Assembly (NCBI GenBank): GCA_017792445.1
Contig: CP051232.1
Location: forward strand, 4,066,001 to 4,130,000
DNA length: 64,000 nt
DNA from: Maritimibacter sp.
Lineage (GTDB): Bacteria; Pseudomonadota; Alphaproteobacteria; Rhodobacterales; Rhodobacteraceae
Direction: 5' to 3'
Positions within the stretch are counted from its first letter, which is position 1; every line of letters starts with the position of its first letter. Position numbers and translations under genes: made by a program. Below the pieces are notes generated by a model, which had not been told where the DNA came from, did not search any database, and saw nothing but the letters and a program-made list of their open reading frames with translations. Shown one piece after another: positions 55,559-64,000 of the stretch.

Positions 55559-56880
55559 CGCGCCATCACGAGGTCGATCTTCAGCCCGCCCAGCCGTTCG
55601 CTTTCGCCAAGAAACAACGAGCCGCCGTGCCGCCGCGCGATGTCTTGCGCGATGGCAAGGCCAAGCCCCACCCCGGTCCCCCGGTCCTGATTGCGTGACT
55701 TGTCGAGCCGCGAGAACGGCTTCAGCGCCTCTTCCCGCAGGTCCTCGGGAATACCCGGCCCGTCATCCTCGACCGAGATCCGGATCGCGCGTTCGGTGAC
55801 CGAGATCCGCATTTCGCAGGTCTCGCCATAGCGCAGGGCGTTGCCGACGAGGTTCTCCAGCGCCCGCGTGATCGCGTGGGGCCGCAGCTTGGTCGTGGGG
55901 TCGTCCACCGCGTCGCTTACCGACACTTCGGTCAGCGTCACGCTGTCGCCCGCCCGCTCGGCCACCTCGCGCACCAGCGCCAGCGGGTCGCTGTCGACCG
56001 GCTCGCCCAGCGATTCCTCGCGCGAGAAGGCAAGAAACTCGTCCAGCAGCCGTTCCATGTCGCCGACATCGCGCAGCATCGCCTCGGCCTCTTCCTCTTC
56101 CTCCAGCATCGACAGGCCCAGCTTCAGCCGGGTCAGCGGGGTGCGCATGTCGTGGCTCACGCCCGACAGCATCATCGTCCGCTGCTCGATCTGGCGCTCG
56201 ATCCGCGACCGCATGTCGACGAACGCGCTGCCCGCCGCGCGCACCTCGTTCGCGCCCGAGGGGCGATAGGGCACCATCCGCCCGCGCCCGAACTCTGCGG
56301 CGGCGGCGGCAAGGCGCGCGATCGGGCGCAACTGGTTGCGCAGGAAGACATAGGCGATCACCGACATCAGCGCGCCGGTCACCAGCATCAGCACCAGCAA
56401 CTGGTGTGGATTCGAGGCCGACACCCGCCGCCGGTCGAACTCGGCCCGCATCGTGCCATGCACGGTGTCCAGCCATGCCACCGCCCGGCGGCTGGAGCTT
56501 TGCATGTCCACCGCCGCGACGCCGTCCATCTCGGCCCTGAGCGTGCGGATCATCGCGAGACCGGAGAAATCGTAAAACCGCCGTGCGTCGCCCTCGGGCG
56601 CGGTGGCGGGCACCGTGAACTCCAGCGCCAGCGGCGCGCCCAGCGACTTGGCCCGCGCCTGCGCCTCTGCAAGGTCGGGTGCCGCATCCACCACGCTGCG
56701 CACGAAACTCAGGTCCAGCGCGACGTTGCGGGTCATCTGCTCGGTCACGCCCTCGAAATGGCGTTGGATGAACACGACCGACACCACGAGTTGCAGCGTG
56801 ATGATCGGCACCAGCAGGATCAGCGCCGCCCGCCCGTACAACGAGCGCGGCATGTAGGATTTGCCCCGGAACAAGCTCAT
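55555..56880 (-). CDS. EnvZ/RstB-like sensor histidine kinase, without adjacent response regulator
   Basis: A 441-residue kinase: helix 1 at about residues 16-36, a periplasmic domain of about 120 residues, helix 2 near 165-185, and a HAMP domain (RNQLRPIARLAAAAAEFGRG). The phosphoacceptor is in SGVSHDMRTPLTRLKLGLSM, followed by NLVGNALRYG and DDGPGIP/GVGLGLAI. The layout and RLKLGLSM box match EnvZ. Neither neighbour is a response regulator, so its partner is elsewhere. Confidence 0.9.
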   Translation of the reverse strand: MSLFRGKSYMPRSLYGRAALILLVPIITLQLVVSVVFIQRHFEGVTEQMTRNVALDLSFVRSVVDAAPDLAEAQARAKSLGAPLALEFTVPATAPEGDARRFYDFSGLAMIRTLRAEMDGVAAVDMQSSSRRAVAWLDTVHGTMRAEFDRRRVSASNPHQLLVLMLVTGALMSVIAYVFLRNQLRPIARLAAAAAEFGRGRMVPYRPSGANEVRAAGSAFVDMRSRIERQIEQRTMMLSGVSHDMRTPLTRLKLGLSMLEEEEEAEAMLRDVGDMERLLDEFLAFSREESLGEPVDSDPLALVREVAERAGDSVTLTEVSVSDAVDDPTTKLRPHAITRALENLVGNALRYGETCEMRISVTERAIRISVEDDGPGIPEDLREEALKPFSRLDKSRNQDRGTGVGLGLAIAQDIARRHGGSLFLGESERLGGLKIDLVMAR

Positions 56881-56926
56881 GCGCTAGCAATAGCCCCGCA
56901 GGCCCCTCAGGAGAAAGCGACTTTCC

Positions 56927-57844
56927 GTGACCGAGATGGATTTCGATCCCGTCCCCGGCGTGTCCGAGGTTCTGGCGCCCGGCCTGCGCCGCGTGCTGGC
57001 CCCCAACCCGTCGCCGATGACCTTTCGCGGGACCAACAGCTTTCTGGTGGGCGAAGGCCGCGTTGCGCTGATCGACCCCGGCCCCGACCTGCCCGCCCAC
57101 CACGACGCCTTGCTGGCCGCGCTGGCGCCCGGAGAACGGATCACACACATCTTTCTGACCCATGCCCACCGCGACCATTCCGCCTTGGTGCCCGCGATGC
57201 GCGAGGCCACCGGCGCACCCGTGCTGGCGTTCGGAGACGCGCTGGCCGGGCGCAGCCCGGTGATGCAGGCGCTGGCCGCAAAGGGGCTTGGCGGCGGCGG
57301 CGAAGGGCTGGACCTTGGCTTCCGCCCCGATGCGACACTGGCGGATGGCGACACCGTGTCCGACGGCGACTGGTCCCTGACCGCGTTCCACACCCCCGGC
57401 CATGCCGCCAACCACCTGAGCTTCGGCTTCGGCGACATTCTGTTCTCGGGCGACGTGGTCATGGACTGGGCCAGCACCATGGTCTCGCCCCCGGACGGCG
57501 ACCTGACCGCCTTCATGGCCACCGCCGAACGTCTCGCCACCCTGCCCTTCACCCTGTTCCATCCCGCCCACGGCGCCCCCGTCACCGACCCCGCCGCCCG
57601 CTGCCGCTGGCTGATCGAGCACCGCCGCGCCCGCGAAGCGGCCATCCTCGAACACCTTTCCCAAGGCCCCGCGACGCCCGCCGAACTGACCCGGGCGATC
57701 TATACCGACACCCCGCCCGCGCTGCTGCCGATGGCGCAGCGAAACGTCTTCGCCCATCTCATTGATCTGACGACGAGAAAGCAGACAAAGGCCGAGCCTG
57801 CCCTTGCCACCGATGCGCGTTTTTCGCTGCCCGCAGGTAAATGA
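56927..57844 (+). CDS. MBL-fold metallo-hydrolase (LACTB2-like)
   Basis: A 305-residue metallo-beta-lactamase-fold hydrolase. The zinc motif THAHRDHS provides His79, His81, Asp83 and His84; HTPGHAANH and FSGDVVMDW supply the later ligands. A C-terminal winged-helix-like part (RHRAREAAILEHL ... RNVFAHLIDL) is typical of LACTB2-like hydrolases, some of which are RNases. GTG start at 56927. Confidence 0.9.
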   Translation: MTEMDFDPVPGVSEVLAPGLRRVLAPNPSPMTFRGTNSFLVGEGRVALIDPGPDLPAHHDALLAALAPGERITHIFLTHAHRDHSALVPAMREATGAPVLAFGDALAGRSPVMQALAAKGLGGGGEGLDLGFRPDATLADGDTVSDGDWSLTAFHTPGHAANHLSFGFGDILFSGDVVMDWASTMVSPPDGDLTAFMATAERLATLPFTLFHPAHGAPVTDPAARCRWLIEHRRAREAAILEHLSQGPATPAELTRAIYTDTPPALLPMAQRNVFAHLIDLTTRKQTKAEPALATDARFSLPAGK

Positions 57845-57904
57845 CGATTCCACGAAAATCCCTCTGGACGCCCGGAATCCCCCTTGTTATAGGAGCCGCG
57901 TTGT

Positions 57905-57979
57905 TCCGGCGTAGCTCAGCGGTAGAGCAGTTGACTGTTAATCAATTGGTCGTAGGTTCGATCCCTACCGCCGGAGCCA
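57905..57979 (+). tRNA. tRNA-Asn(GUU)
   Basis: A 75-base tRNA with encoded CCA: acceptor TCCGGCG/CGCCGGA, D-arm GCTC/GAGC, anticodon loop CTGTTAA with GTT, T-loop TTCGATC. All stems pair fully. Its 3' end faces the DUF3604-HupE operon. Confidence 0.97.
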
Positions 57980-58086
57980 ACACTTCCCAAGATCGCGTAT
58001 CAGACTGAAACGGCTCAGGCCGGCCAGAGGCGTGGCGGGGCGTCTCGTTTGCGCACCCGGCCTCGGCCTCGCGCGCCCCGCGTTCC

Positions 58087-59076
58087 CTAGAATCCCGATA
58101 TCCGTTCGATGACCCAGAAGGCCGCGATGCTGCCGATGGCGTAGCTGGCGCCGCGGCGTAGGCCCTCGGCGTGGCGGGCGAGGACGGGCAGCAGCAGTCC
58201 GGCGATGGCGCCAAGGGCGAGGATCGCGAAGATGAAGGCCAGTTGGCCAAGTTCCACCCCGACGTTGAAGGCGAACAGGGCCAGCGGAATGTCCCCGGCG
58301 GGAAGGCCGATCTCGGTCAACGCTCCGGCGAAGCCTAGCCCGTGGATCAGCCCGAAGCCGAAGGAGACCAGCCATGGCGCGCGGGTCGTCAGCGGGTCGC
58401 GGCGATCCGGCGCCAGCGTGAGTTCATAGGCAAGGAACACGATGGACAGCGCGATGACGGCCTCGACCGGCGGCGAGGGTATGTTCAGCACGCCGGCCGT
58501 CGCCGCTGCAAGCGTGATGCTGTGCGCCAGAGTGAAGGAGGTCACCGCCCAGAACAGCCGCCGGTAGTCCGACACCAGCATCAGCAACGCCAGCACGAAC
58601 AACAGGTGATCCAGCCCTCCGAGGATGTGGCTGAAGCCAAGCGAGACGTAGCTTTGCAGCACGTCCGCGACGCCCGCCTCGGCGGGGACGACAAAGGCCG
58701 GGTCGGTGGCGGTCAGCCGGTGGACCTGCGCCCGGCCCGGTTCCAGCTCGTAGCGGACCAGCGTGTCCGTGCTGCTGCGCTCCAGCCCCTCGATGTGGAT
58801 GGTGCCGCCCGCCAGACCGCCGGGACAGTTGGCGATACCACCGGAAACCCACGCGCGGCCATCGAAGACCGGCGCTGTGGGCGATGCGTCACCGCAGCTT
58901 TCAGGCAGCCGCACTTTCAGCGGCATCGGCCTGCCGCCGATGTCCGGCGCGCGCCATGTCACGCGCCAGTTGTCCTGCCCCAGCGCGCGCAGTTCAAGAT
59001 AGCCCGGGTCCAGCGCGTGGGCCGAGGCGATGGCGGGCAGGACAACCGCGATCAGCGCAAGGACAAGCCGTCTCAT
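58087..59076 (-). CDS. HupE/UreJ-family membrane protein
   Basis: A 329-residue protein with a signal peptide (ending IASAHA) and an N-terminal extracytoplasmic domain of about 130 residues, followed by a HupE/UreJ domain of about six helices. GFSHILGGLDHLLFVLAL and HSITLAAAT, FGLIHGLGFAGAL contain the family's membrane histidines, which bind Ni or Co in characterised relatives. Last gene of the operon; its start overlaps the isomerase gene by four bases (ATGA). The metal is not known. Confidence 0.88.
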   Translation of the reverse strand: MRRLVLALIAVVLPAIASAHALDPGYLELRALGQDNWRVTWRAPDIGGRPMPLKVRLPESCGDASPTAPVFDGRAWVSGGIANCPGGLAGGTIHIEGLERSSTDTLVRYELEPGRAQVHRLTATDPAFVVPAEAGVADVLQSYVSLGFSHILGGLDHLLFVLALLMLVSDYRRLFWAVTSFTLAHSITLAAATAGVLNIPSPPVEAVIALSIVFLAYELTLAPDRRDPLTTRAPWLVSFGFGLIHGLGFAGALTEIGLPAGDIPLALFAFNVGVELGQLAFIFAILALGAIAGLLLPVLARHAEGLRRGASYAIGSIAAFWVIERISGF

Positions 59077-59909
59077 TCCGCCAGTACCTCGTCCAACGGC
59101 GGCAGCGAGACATTGTAGCGCGACAAGAGCATCTCTCCGAAGGCCGCGCTGGCCTCTTTCGCCTTCTCGGCGCGCCACGCGGTTTCGACCCGCGCGCGGA
59201 CCTCGTCAAGCGCGGGCATGGCGCCCGGCACCCGGTCCGTCACCCGCACCAGATGCATGCCATAGCCGCTTTGCACCGGCCCCGCCCATTCGCCCTGAGG
59301 CAGTTCCGACAGCGACGCGGCGAAGCCAGCGCCGAAGCTGCGGTCGATCACCGGGGCGGCCATCATGCCGATGCGCATCGGCAGCAGGCTGGGCGCGGCA
59401 AGCGTCGCCGGGTCCGTACCAGCCCGCATCGCGGCAAGGATCGCTTCCGGGTCAGAGGCTTCTTGCGCGCTCAGTTGAAGCTGGTCGAAGGCCACTTCCG
59501 CCGGGCGGCGGAACATGTCGGGATGCGCGTCCAGATAGGCTTGCAGCGTCGCGTCGTCCGCGTCCAGCGCGGCGGCCCCGCCCTCGGCGAGGAATTTCAT
59601 CTTCAGGTTCAGGCGCTGCCGGATCACCGGGTCGCCCCGCTCGAGACCCAGCGCAGTCGCTTCGCGCACAAAGGCCTCTTCCAGCGCCCAGGACTGCATC
59701 AGCGCGTCCAATTCATCCGCGGTCGGCGGGCGGCTCCATGTCTGTTCGAACCGCTGCGCGATGCGCCGCGCCTCGTCCGCGCTCAGCGTCAGCGCATCCG
59801 GTTCCGGCGGCGGAGGTGTGTCGTCGACCATGGCGAACAGGGCGAAAATGCATCCGCCCAGAACGAAGAAATGCACCAGCGGCGAACGGAGGATCGTGGA
59901 AAGGGACAT
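59073..59909 (-). CDS. Membrane-anchored parvulin-type peptidyl-prolyl isomerase
   Basis: A 278-residue protein with an N-terminal membrane anchor (about residues 12-27) and a periplasmic SurA/PpiD-like part. The parvulin domain is marked by RPAEVAFDQLQLSAQ, LPQGEWAGPVQSGYGMHLVRV and a final helix. It may fold the operon's exported proteins. Translationally coupled to the HupE/UreJ gene, 75 bases after the HEAT-like gene. Confidence 0.88.
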   Translation of the reverse strand: MSLSTILRSPLVHFFVLGGCIFALFAMVDDTPPPPEPDALTLSADEARRIAQRFEQTWSRPPTADELDALMQSWALEEAFVREATALGLERGDPVIRQRLNLKMKFLAEGGAAALDADDATLQAYLDAHPDMFRRPAEVAFDQLQLSAQEASDPEAILAAMRAGTDPATLAAPSLLPMRIGMMAAPVIDRSFGAGFAASLSELPQGEWAGPVQSGYGMHLVRVTDRVPGAMPALDEVRARVETAWRAEKAKEASAAFGEMLLSRYNVSLPPLDEVLAE

Positions 59910-59984
59910 AGGCTACATCTTAGCGGGATTTTGAAGGAAGCGGGCCGCGAAACGGGCGGTGCGTCAAGGTTGCATGGGCAGGCG

Positions 59985-61085
59985 CTATCCGTCCGAGGAC
60001 GTGTCAGGCGACCAGCCGCCGACGGCCCGCGCCTGCGCGAGATACATCGCCACCGGCATCACCACGGCGGCATCCGCAAGACGTCCCGATCTGAGGACCG
60101 GTTCGAGGATGTCGGCCTGCGACCAGTCCTCGCGGGTGAAATACTGGCGCGCGATCGCCGCGGCGGCGACCGGGCGCGCGTCCATCAGGCGGACCAGCGT
60201 CTTCTGGATCTCGCCCTGCAGGTCGGGCGATCCCGACCCGCCGTGAATGGCAAGGGCCGAGACGACCTGTTCCAGCGTGTCGATGCCCAGAAGCGGGTTG
60301 TTCAGAACCGCGTCTTCCAGCCGCGCGATCCCGGCGGCGCCGTCGATCTCGATCAGCGCGGTCGCATAGGCGCCGAGAATGAAAGACCCGGTATCGACAC
60401 GGCCCATGCTGTCGATGGCAGTGCGCAGCGCCGACCGGGCCTTTGGATCGTCGCTCAGGCCCAGAAGCAGAACCCGGATCGGTCGCAGCGCGAAGCCGTT
60501 CGGGTCGCGCACCCCGGCCAGCAGGTCGTCGACCGGGATGCGCAGGTCGATATCCCGCAGCATCTCGTAGGGCGCCTGATCGATCTCGCGCAGGGCAAGC
60601 GTGCGCATCGCGGGCGATGGATGGGTCTGAAGCCCCTCGAACAGCGCAAAGCGGTCCGGGTCATAGGGGCCGGTCCACCCTGCCCTTCGCGACAGGACCG
60701 TCTCGACCAGGTCGCGGTAGTCTGGCGTCAGGTAGGCCAGCCGCTCCCACCGCCCGGTCGAAGGCTCGTGTACGAACAGGACACCGTCTTCGGGGTTCAG
60801 GGCCAGCCTGCGCCGCGTGGCGCTGTCGACCAAAGCCCCGATGGCGACCGGTTCGCCGTTGTCGACCAGCGTCTCGACCGGGACATAGGCGAAGGGGTTG
60901 CCCGGCGCGTTTCTTGCGACAACCACGTGATCGCCCTCGACCAGCCAGTCGATCACCGTCTTCTCGGGCGCGTACATGTGAAACCCGCAGGCCCCCGCGG
61001 ACCCGGCCAGAACCGCGCAAGCCGCGACCGTGCTCAATGTCCGTCGCGCCAGAGAACCAAGTGCTGTGCCGGGGATCGACATCAT
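59985..61085 (-). CDS. Exported HEAT-like hypothetical protein
   Basis: A 366-residue protein. A hydrophobic signal (TVAACAVLAGSAGA) precedes CGFHMYAPEKTVIDWLVEGD; the Cys could be a lipidation site although the preceding AGA is not a classical lipobox. The C-terminal ~230 residues are helical with HEAT-like periodicity (AMRTLALREIDQAPYEMLRD, GAAGIARLEDAVLNNPLLG). Start at 61085 is the nearest to the signal peptide. No family recognised. It lies 56 bases after the first DUF3604 gene. Confidence 0.7.
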   Translation of the reverse strand: MMSIPGTALGSLARRTLSTVAACAVLAGSAGACGFHMYAPEKTVIDWLVEGDHVVVARNAPGNPFAYVPVETLVDNGEPVAIGALVDSATRRRLALNPEDGVLFVHEPSTGRWERLAYLTPDYRDLVETVLSRRAGWTGPYDPDRFALFEGLQTHPSPAMRTLALREIDQAPYEMLRDIDLRIPVDDLLAGVRDPNGFALRPIRVLLLGLSDDPKARSALRTAIDSMGRVDTGSFILGAYATALIEIDGAAGIARLEDAVLNNPLLGIDTLEQVVSALAIHGGSGSPDLQGEIQKTLVRLMDARPVAAAAIARQYFTREDWSQADILEPVLRSGRLADAAVVMPVAMYLAQARAVGGWSPDTSSDG

Positions 61086-61141
61086 CGTCCTTACGGGTTT
61101 CGGTCTCATCCGGACGGACACGCCGCCCGGATGACACGGGA

Positions 61142-63109
61142 TCATTCGGCCGGCGTGTACCAGATCGGCGAGGTGTAGGCGCGTTCCTGGTGGATCATCG
61201 GCACCTCGTCCGGCATCTGGGCGCCAAGCCGGACCACGTCATAGGCGGTCCAGCGCGGCGTCGGGATTTCCAACACGCGGGCATAATAGAACGCGGGCCG
61301 CGACGGGTCGAAGTCGGGATCGGTCCAGGCCGTGATCAGTTCGCCCGCCCCGATCGAGTTGGTCCAGGTCGCTTCGTCCAGATCGACGGTCGACCCGATC
61401 GGCGGCAGCTTTCCGTCGGCATCGGGCTCGCGATCTCCGGCCCAGACGACATCGTAGACCATTTCGTGCGTCTCTCCGGCGTCGTCCATCCAGCCTTTGA
61501 CGATCTGGATGCGGTCGAGGTTCGCGCCGATGCTGTCCTTCAGCGCGCCGACAAGGAAGGTCGGAGCGGTCGCGCCATCCGGTGCGGGGCGCAGGTCGCC
61601 CCCCATCGGCACACCGCGCGCATAGCCCGCTTCCGCCGGCTGTCGCGACGTGGTGTCGGCCTCGTTGAAGTCCCAGCCGCCGAAGAAGCGCACCGTGATC
61701 CGCGGCCCGGTGGTGCCGTAGACCTCCTTGCGCTCCATTGCATCGAAGATGGCTTCCCGCGTGTTCTCGGACGCCCAAACGGCGGCATAGCCCGACGCGG
61801 TGGTTTCCCAGCCGAGGATGGCCAGTTCGCCGATGGCGCCGACGACATGCTTCCAGCGCTCGGCATCGGGCTCCACACCCGAGTGCTTGCCGAAGTAGTT
61901 GTCCTCTTCCCCCGTCGACAGGGCGGTGTGCGAGTCCGTCGAGCCCACCATGCCGAACTTGTAGGGGTTCACGCCGAATTCTTCCGCGATCGTAAGGCCG
62001 TTCTTCAGCGCCTCGCGGGCGTATTCGTACTGAAGCATCGACTCCTGCTTCGGGATCCCGGCCATGTTGCCGATATCCCATGTCTCGTAATCCGCGAATT
62101 CGTCATCCGGCGACAGCATGGGGTGCGTTTCCCCGTCGCCCTTCATCTGGGTGACCTCGTACAGCGGTTCCCACTTGAAGCGCCGTGCGAAATAGTCGCC
62201 GCCCAAGGGTTCGCCCGTGGCGGGGTTGGTCTCGACCGGGAACATCAGGCCGTTCGACAGGTTGCCGTTATGCGCCAAGGCAAGAACGTCGCCGCCGGTC
62301 TTTTCCTCGTAGGTTTCCATCCACGTCCAAAGGTCTTCCGGATTGGTGCTTCCCAGCGTGTCGAGCGGCAGCATCTGACGCGCATAGGTCCCGTCGTCGC
62401 GGAAGATGACGTTCCGGTGCAGGTTGTTCCCGGCTTCGGTCGAGGTCCATTCATACCCGATCAGCGCCGTGAACACGCCGGGTTCGTTGTATTCCTCGGC
62501 GATCTCGATGACCTCGTTCCAGACCGACTTGGCCAGCTTCGGGTCGACGAAGGCGGGCGGGATCGTGCCGTCCGACATCGCGTTGGTGATCTCAAGCACC
62601 GACGTGACCGCCTCGGGCCCGCCGCCTTTCACGCGGTGGTACCAGTCAAGGATCTGGGGGTCGGCCAGCATCTCGGGATTGCCCGCAAGCATTTCCGTCA
62701 TGCTGCCCATCGCGTCGGAATGCTCGGTCACCGCCAGCCAGTCGAGCGGCCGCGACAGCTTGGCCGGCACGCCGTGGGACGCGATGACTTCCTCGCCGCG
62801 GGCAAACCGGTAGGCGTCGCGCGGCATGAGCGTCGCACTGTAGGCCGGCGCATCATAGGACAGCGCGGTGTGCATGTGCGAGTCGCCCCAAAGCGGCCGG
62901 ATCGGATAGGACAGACCGGCATAGGGCGAATAGTTGCGCGCGGGATTGCTGTCGAAGTCATCCTCGGTGAGATACATCTCTCCGACCATGCCGCCCTCGG
63001 GGACGTCCTGTGCCTGCAGCGCCGTGGCGAGAATTGCGCCGGCGGCAAGTCCAAGCGTCGTCGTGGCAAGCAGATGTCGGCGTTGCAAAGCGATGGATGA
63101 AGGTTTCAT
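61142..63109 (-). CDS. Exported DUF3604-family protein with PHP-like metal motifs
   Basis: A 655-residue protein. The N-terminus QRRHLLATT followed by a hydrophobic run suggests Tat export. Metal-binding motifs of the PHP phosphoesterase type can be read: GDSHMHTA (His78, His80), LAVTEHSDAMG (Glu129, His130), LALAHNGNLSNG, and GSTDSHTALS. The chemistry of DUF3604 is not established; the motifs suggest a two- or three-metal hydrolase. A paralogue lies immediately upstream on the same strand and shares the final [13 protein letters not shown]. Confidence 0.88.
   Translation of the reverse strand: MKPSSIALQRRHLLATTTLGLAAGAILATALQAQDVPEGGMVGEMYLTEDDFDSNPARNYSPYAGLSYPIRPLWGDSHMHTALSYDAPAYSATLMPRDAYRFARGEEVIASHGVPAKLSRPLDWLAVTEHSDAMGSMTEMLAGNPEMLADPQILDWYHRVKGGGPEAVTSVLEITNAMSDGTIPPAFVDPKLAKSVWNEVIEIAEEYNEPGVFTALIGYEWTSTEAGNNLHRNVIFRDDGTYARQMLPLDTLGSTNPEDLWTWMETYEEKTGGDVLALAHNGNLSNGLMFPVETNPATGEPLGGDYFARRFKWEPLYEVTQMKGDGETHPMLSPDDEFADYETWDIGNMAGIPKQESMLQYEYAREALKNGLTIAEEFGVNPYKFGMVGSTDSHTALSTGEEDNYFGKHSGVEPDAERWKHVVGAIGELAILGWETTASGYAAVWASENTREAIFDAMERKEVYGTTGPRITVRFFGGWDFNEADTTSRQPAEAGYARGVPMGGDLRPAPDGATAPTFLVGALKDSIGANLDRIQIVKGWMDDAGETHEMVYDVVWAGDREPDADGKLPPIGSTVDLDEATWTNSIGAGELITAWTDPDFDPSRPAFYYARVLEIPTPRWTAYDVVRLGAQMPDEVPMIHQERAYTSPIWYTPAE
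61151..61189. repeat. 39-base direct repeat, copy 1 (3' end of first DUF3604 gene)
   Basis: CGGCGTGTACCAGATCGGCG at 61151 begins a 39-base stretch identical to 63323-63361. It encodes the shared C-terminus of the two DUF3604 proteins. Confidence 0.95.
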
Positions 63110-63313
63110 GGCAATCCTCCCGAATGGAAATGTCGAGCCCTTAAAGCGTATCGCGTTAAGCTTACCCGCCAAAGATGAACCTCGGATACCTATTTGGCGT
63201 ACCGAACGCCGTCAGAGGCAAGCAAGACAGGCGTCCCGTGAGACGGCGACGCCTGCCCGGCGGGTCTTGCGACCTTTTGACCGACCGCCCGCAGACGGGC
63301 GAGCCGGCCTGTG

Positions 63314-64000
63314 TCACTCTGGCGGCGTGTACCAGATCGGCGAGGTGTAGGCGCGTTCCTGATGGAAGCGCGGAATGCCTTCCGGGGTCATATCCGCGCC
63401 CAGCCGCGCCTCGTCATAGGCCTGCCAGGTGGGTGTCGGGATCTCGAGCACACGAGCGTAGTACACGGCGGGCACCGACGGATCGAAGTCCGGGTCGGTC
63501 CAGACGGTGCGCAGTTCCGGTGCGCCGATGGTGTTCGTCCACGTCGCGTTTTCAACATCGACCGTGTTGCCGACTTCGGTCGTGGCTCGCCCGTCCTCGC
63601 CGATCTCGCGGCCGTCGGACACGGCGACGTCGAAGATCCGCTCGTGGCGCTCGCCTTCCGTATCGACCCAGCCCTTCACGATCTGGATGCGGTCGAGGTT
63701 GCCCCACCATGCGTCCTTCAGCGCCCCGACCATGAAGACCGGCGCCGTCGCACCTTCGGGCGCGGGCTCGAGATCGCCGCCCATAGGCACGCCCTTGGCA
63801 TAGCCGATGTCGATCACGTCGGGACGATAGGCGTCATCCTCGGCATAATCCCAGCCGCCGAAGAACCGGACCGCGATGCGGGTGCCGGTGGTCGCATAGA
63901 CCTCTTTGCGCTTCATCGCGTCGAAGATCGCCTCGCGCGTGTTCTCGGTGGCCCATACCCCGGCAAGGCCCGAGGCCAGCACGTCGTATTCGAACGTCGA
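63314..64000 (-). CDS. Second DUF3604-family protein, C-terminal part (cut by window edge)
   Basis: The last 228 residues of a protein running beyond the right edge. Closely similar to the C-terminal third of the 61.1-kb DUF3604 protein: [54 protein letters not shown] and [15 protein letters not shown]. The PHP-like metal motifs would be outside the window. 204 bases separate it from the first copy; no gene lies between. Confidence 0.9.
   Translation of the reverse strand, partial: STFEYDVLASGLAGVWATENTREAIFDAMKRKEVYATTGTRIAVRFFGGWDYAEDDAYRPDVIDIGYAKGVPMGGDLEPAPEGATAPVFMVGALKDAWWGNLDRIQIVKGWVDTEGERHERIFDVAVSDGREIGEDGRATTEVGNTVDVENATWTNTIGAPELRTVWTDPDFDPSVPAVYYARVLEIPTPTWQAYDEARLGADMTPEGIPRFHQERAYTSPIWYTPPE
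63323..63361. repeat. 39-base direct repeat, copy 2 (3' end of second DUF3604 gene)
   Basis: Identical over 39 bases to 61151-61189, 2172 bases away in the same orientation, covering the final codons of the second DUF3604 gene. Confidence 0.95.

Noticed and set aside
57905-57979. Integrated genomic island at tRNA-Asn
   Set aside because: No integrase or attachment-site repeat was found, and base composition stays like the rest of the window.
60443-63100. An 885-codon plus-strand frame opposite the DUF3604 and HEAT-like genes
   Set aside because: Arg/Pro-rich composition; the minus-strand proteins have signal peptides and metal motifs.

Overview
The window is high-GC chromosomal DNA with dense, short-spaced operons. 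Gene content and family membership point to an alphaproteobacterium of the Rhodobacterales (Roseobacter/Rhodobacter group): a CckA hybrid kinase, an ATP-synthase zeta-type DUF1476 protein, DUF6456 and DUF6477 proteins, a stand-alone Hint-domain protein, a GTTC-N7-GTTC SOS box at recA and a TTAA-N7-TTAA CtrA-type site at cckA. I see no insertion sequence, prophage, CRISPR array or rRNA. Most of the window is core genome.

Layout. 0-4.5 kb: a purine operon on the minus strand (purC, purS, purQ) into which a DUF3592 protein and a zinc alcohol dehydrogenase are inserted; it runs toward a DctB-like sensor kinase cut by the left edge. 4.2-6.6 kb: DUF1476 protein and an MprF-like membrane protein. 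6.7-11.0 kb: a one-carbon/methionine block with a homocysteine methyltransferase, a radical SAM protein, a stand-alone B12-binding protein, a small membrane protein, a YbjQ protein and a DUF1638 protein. 11.1-19.8 kb: icd, Hint protein, YitT, amidohydrolase, SMR pump, typA, a putative secreted peptidase and a small secreted cysteine protein. 19.5-30.2 kb, minus strand: DUF1330, alaS, DUF1127, recA, cckA, an RsmB-type methyltransferase, guaB and a TDT/SLAC1-like transporter. 30.3-36.1 kb: a ureohydrolase, a beta-barrel-like protein, lipA, a peroxiredoxin and a catalase, with two arrays of a short palindromic repeat between them. 36.2-46.7 kb: DUF6456/DUF6477 pair, MttB-like methyltransferase, guaA, FkbM methyltransferase, SH3 protein, two EamA transporters, a FadL-like porin and a HicAB toxin-antitoxin pair. 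46.8-57.9 kb: tRNA(CAU), trkH, DUF1275, a complete five-gene peptide-type ABC importer, an EnvZ-like kinase, an MBL hydrolase and tRNA-Asn. 58-64 kb, minus strand: two DUF3604 proteins, a HEAT-like secreted protein, a parvulin-type isomerase and a HupE/UreJ membrane protein, apparently one operon.

The two least explained systems are the DUF3604-HEAT-PPIase-HupE operon, where PHP-type metal motifs can be read in an exported protein encoded with a metal-permease-like protein, and the operon that couples a corrinoid protein to a small membrane protein, YbjQ and DUF1638. Both are hypotheses built on gene order and motifs. All family calls come from reading the translated sequence; no database search was run.
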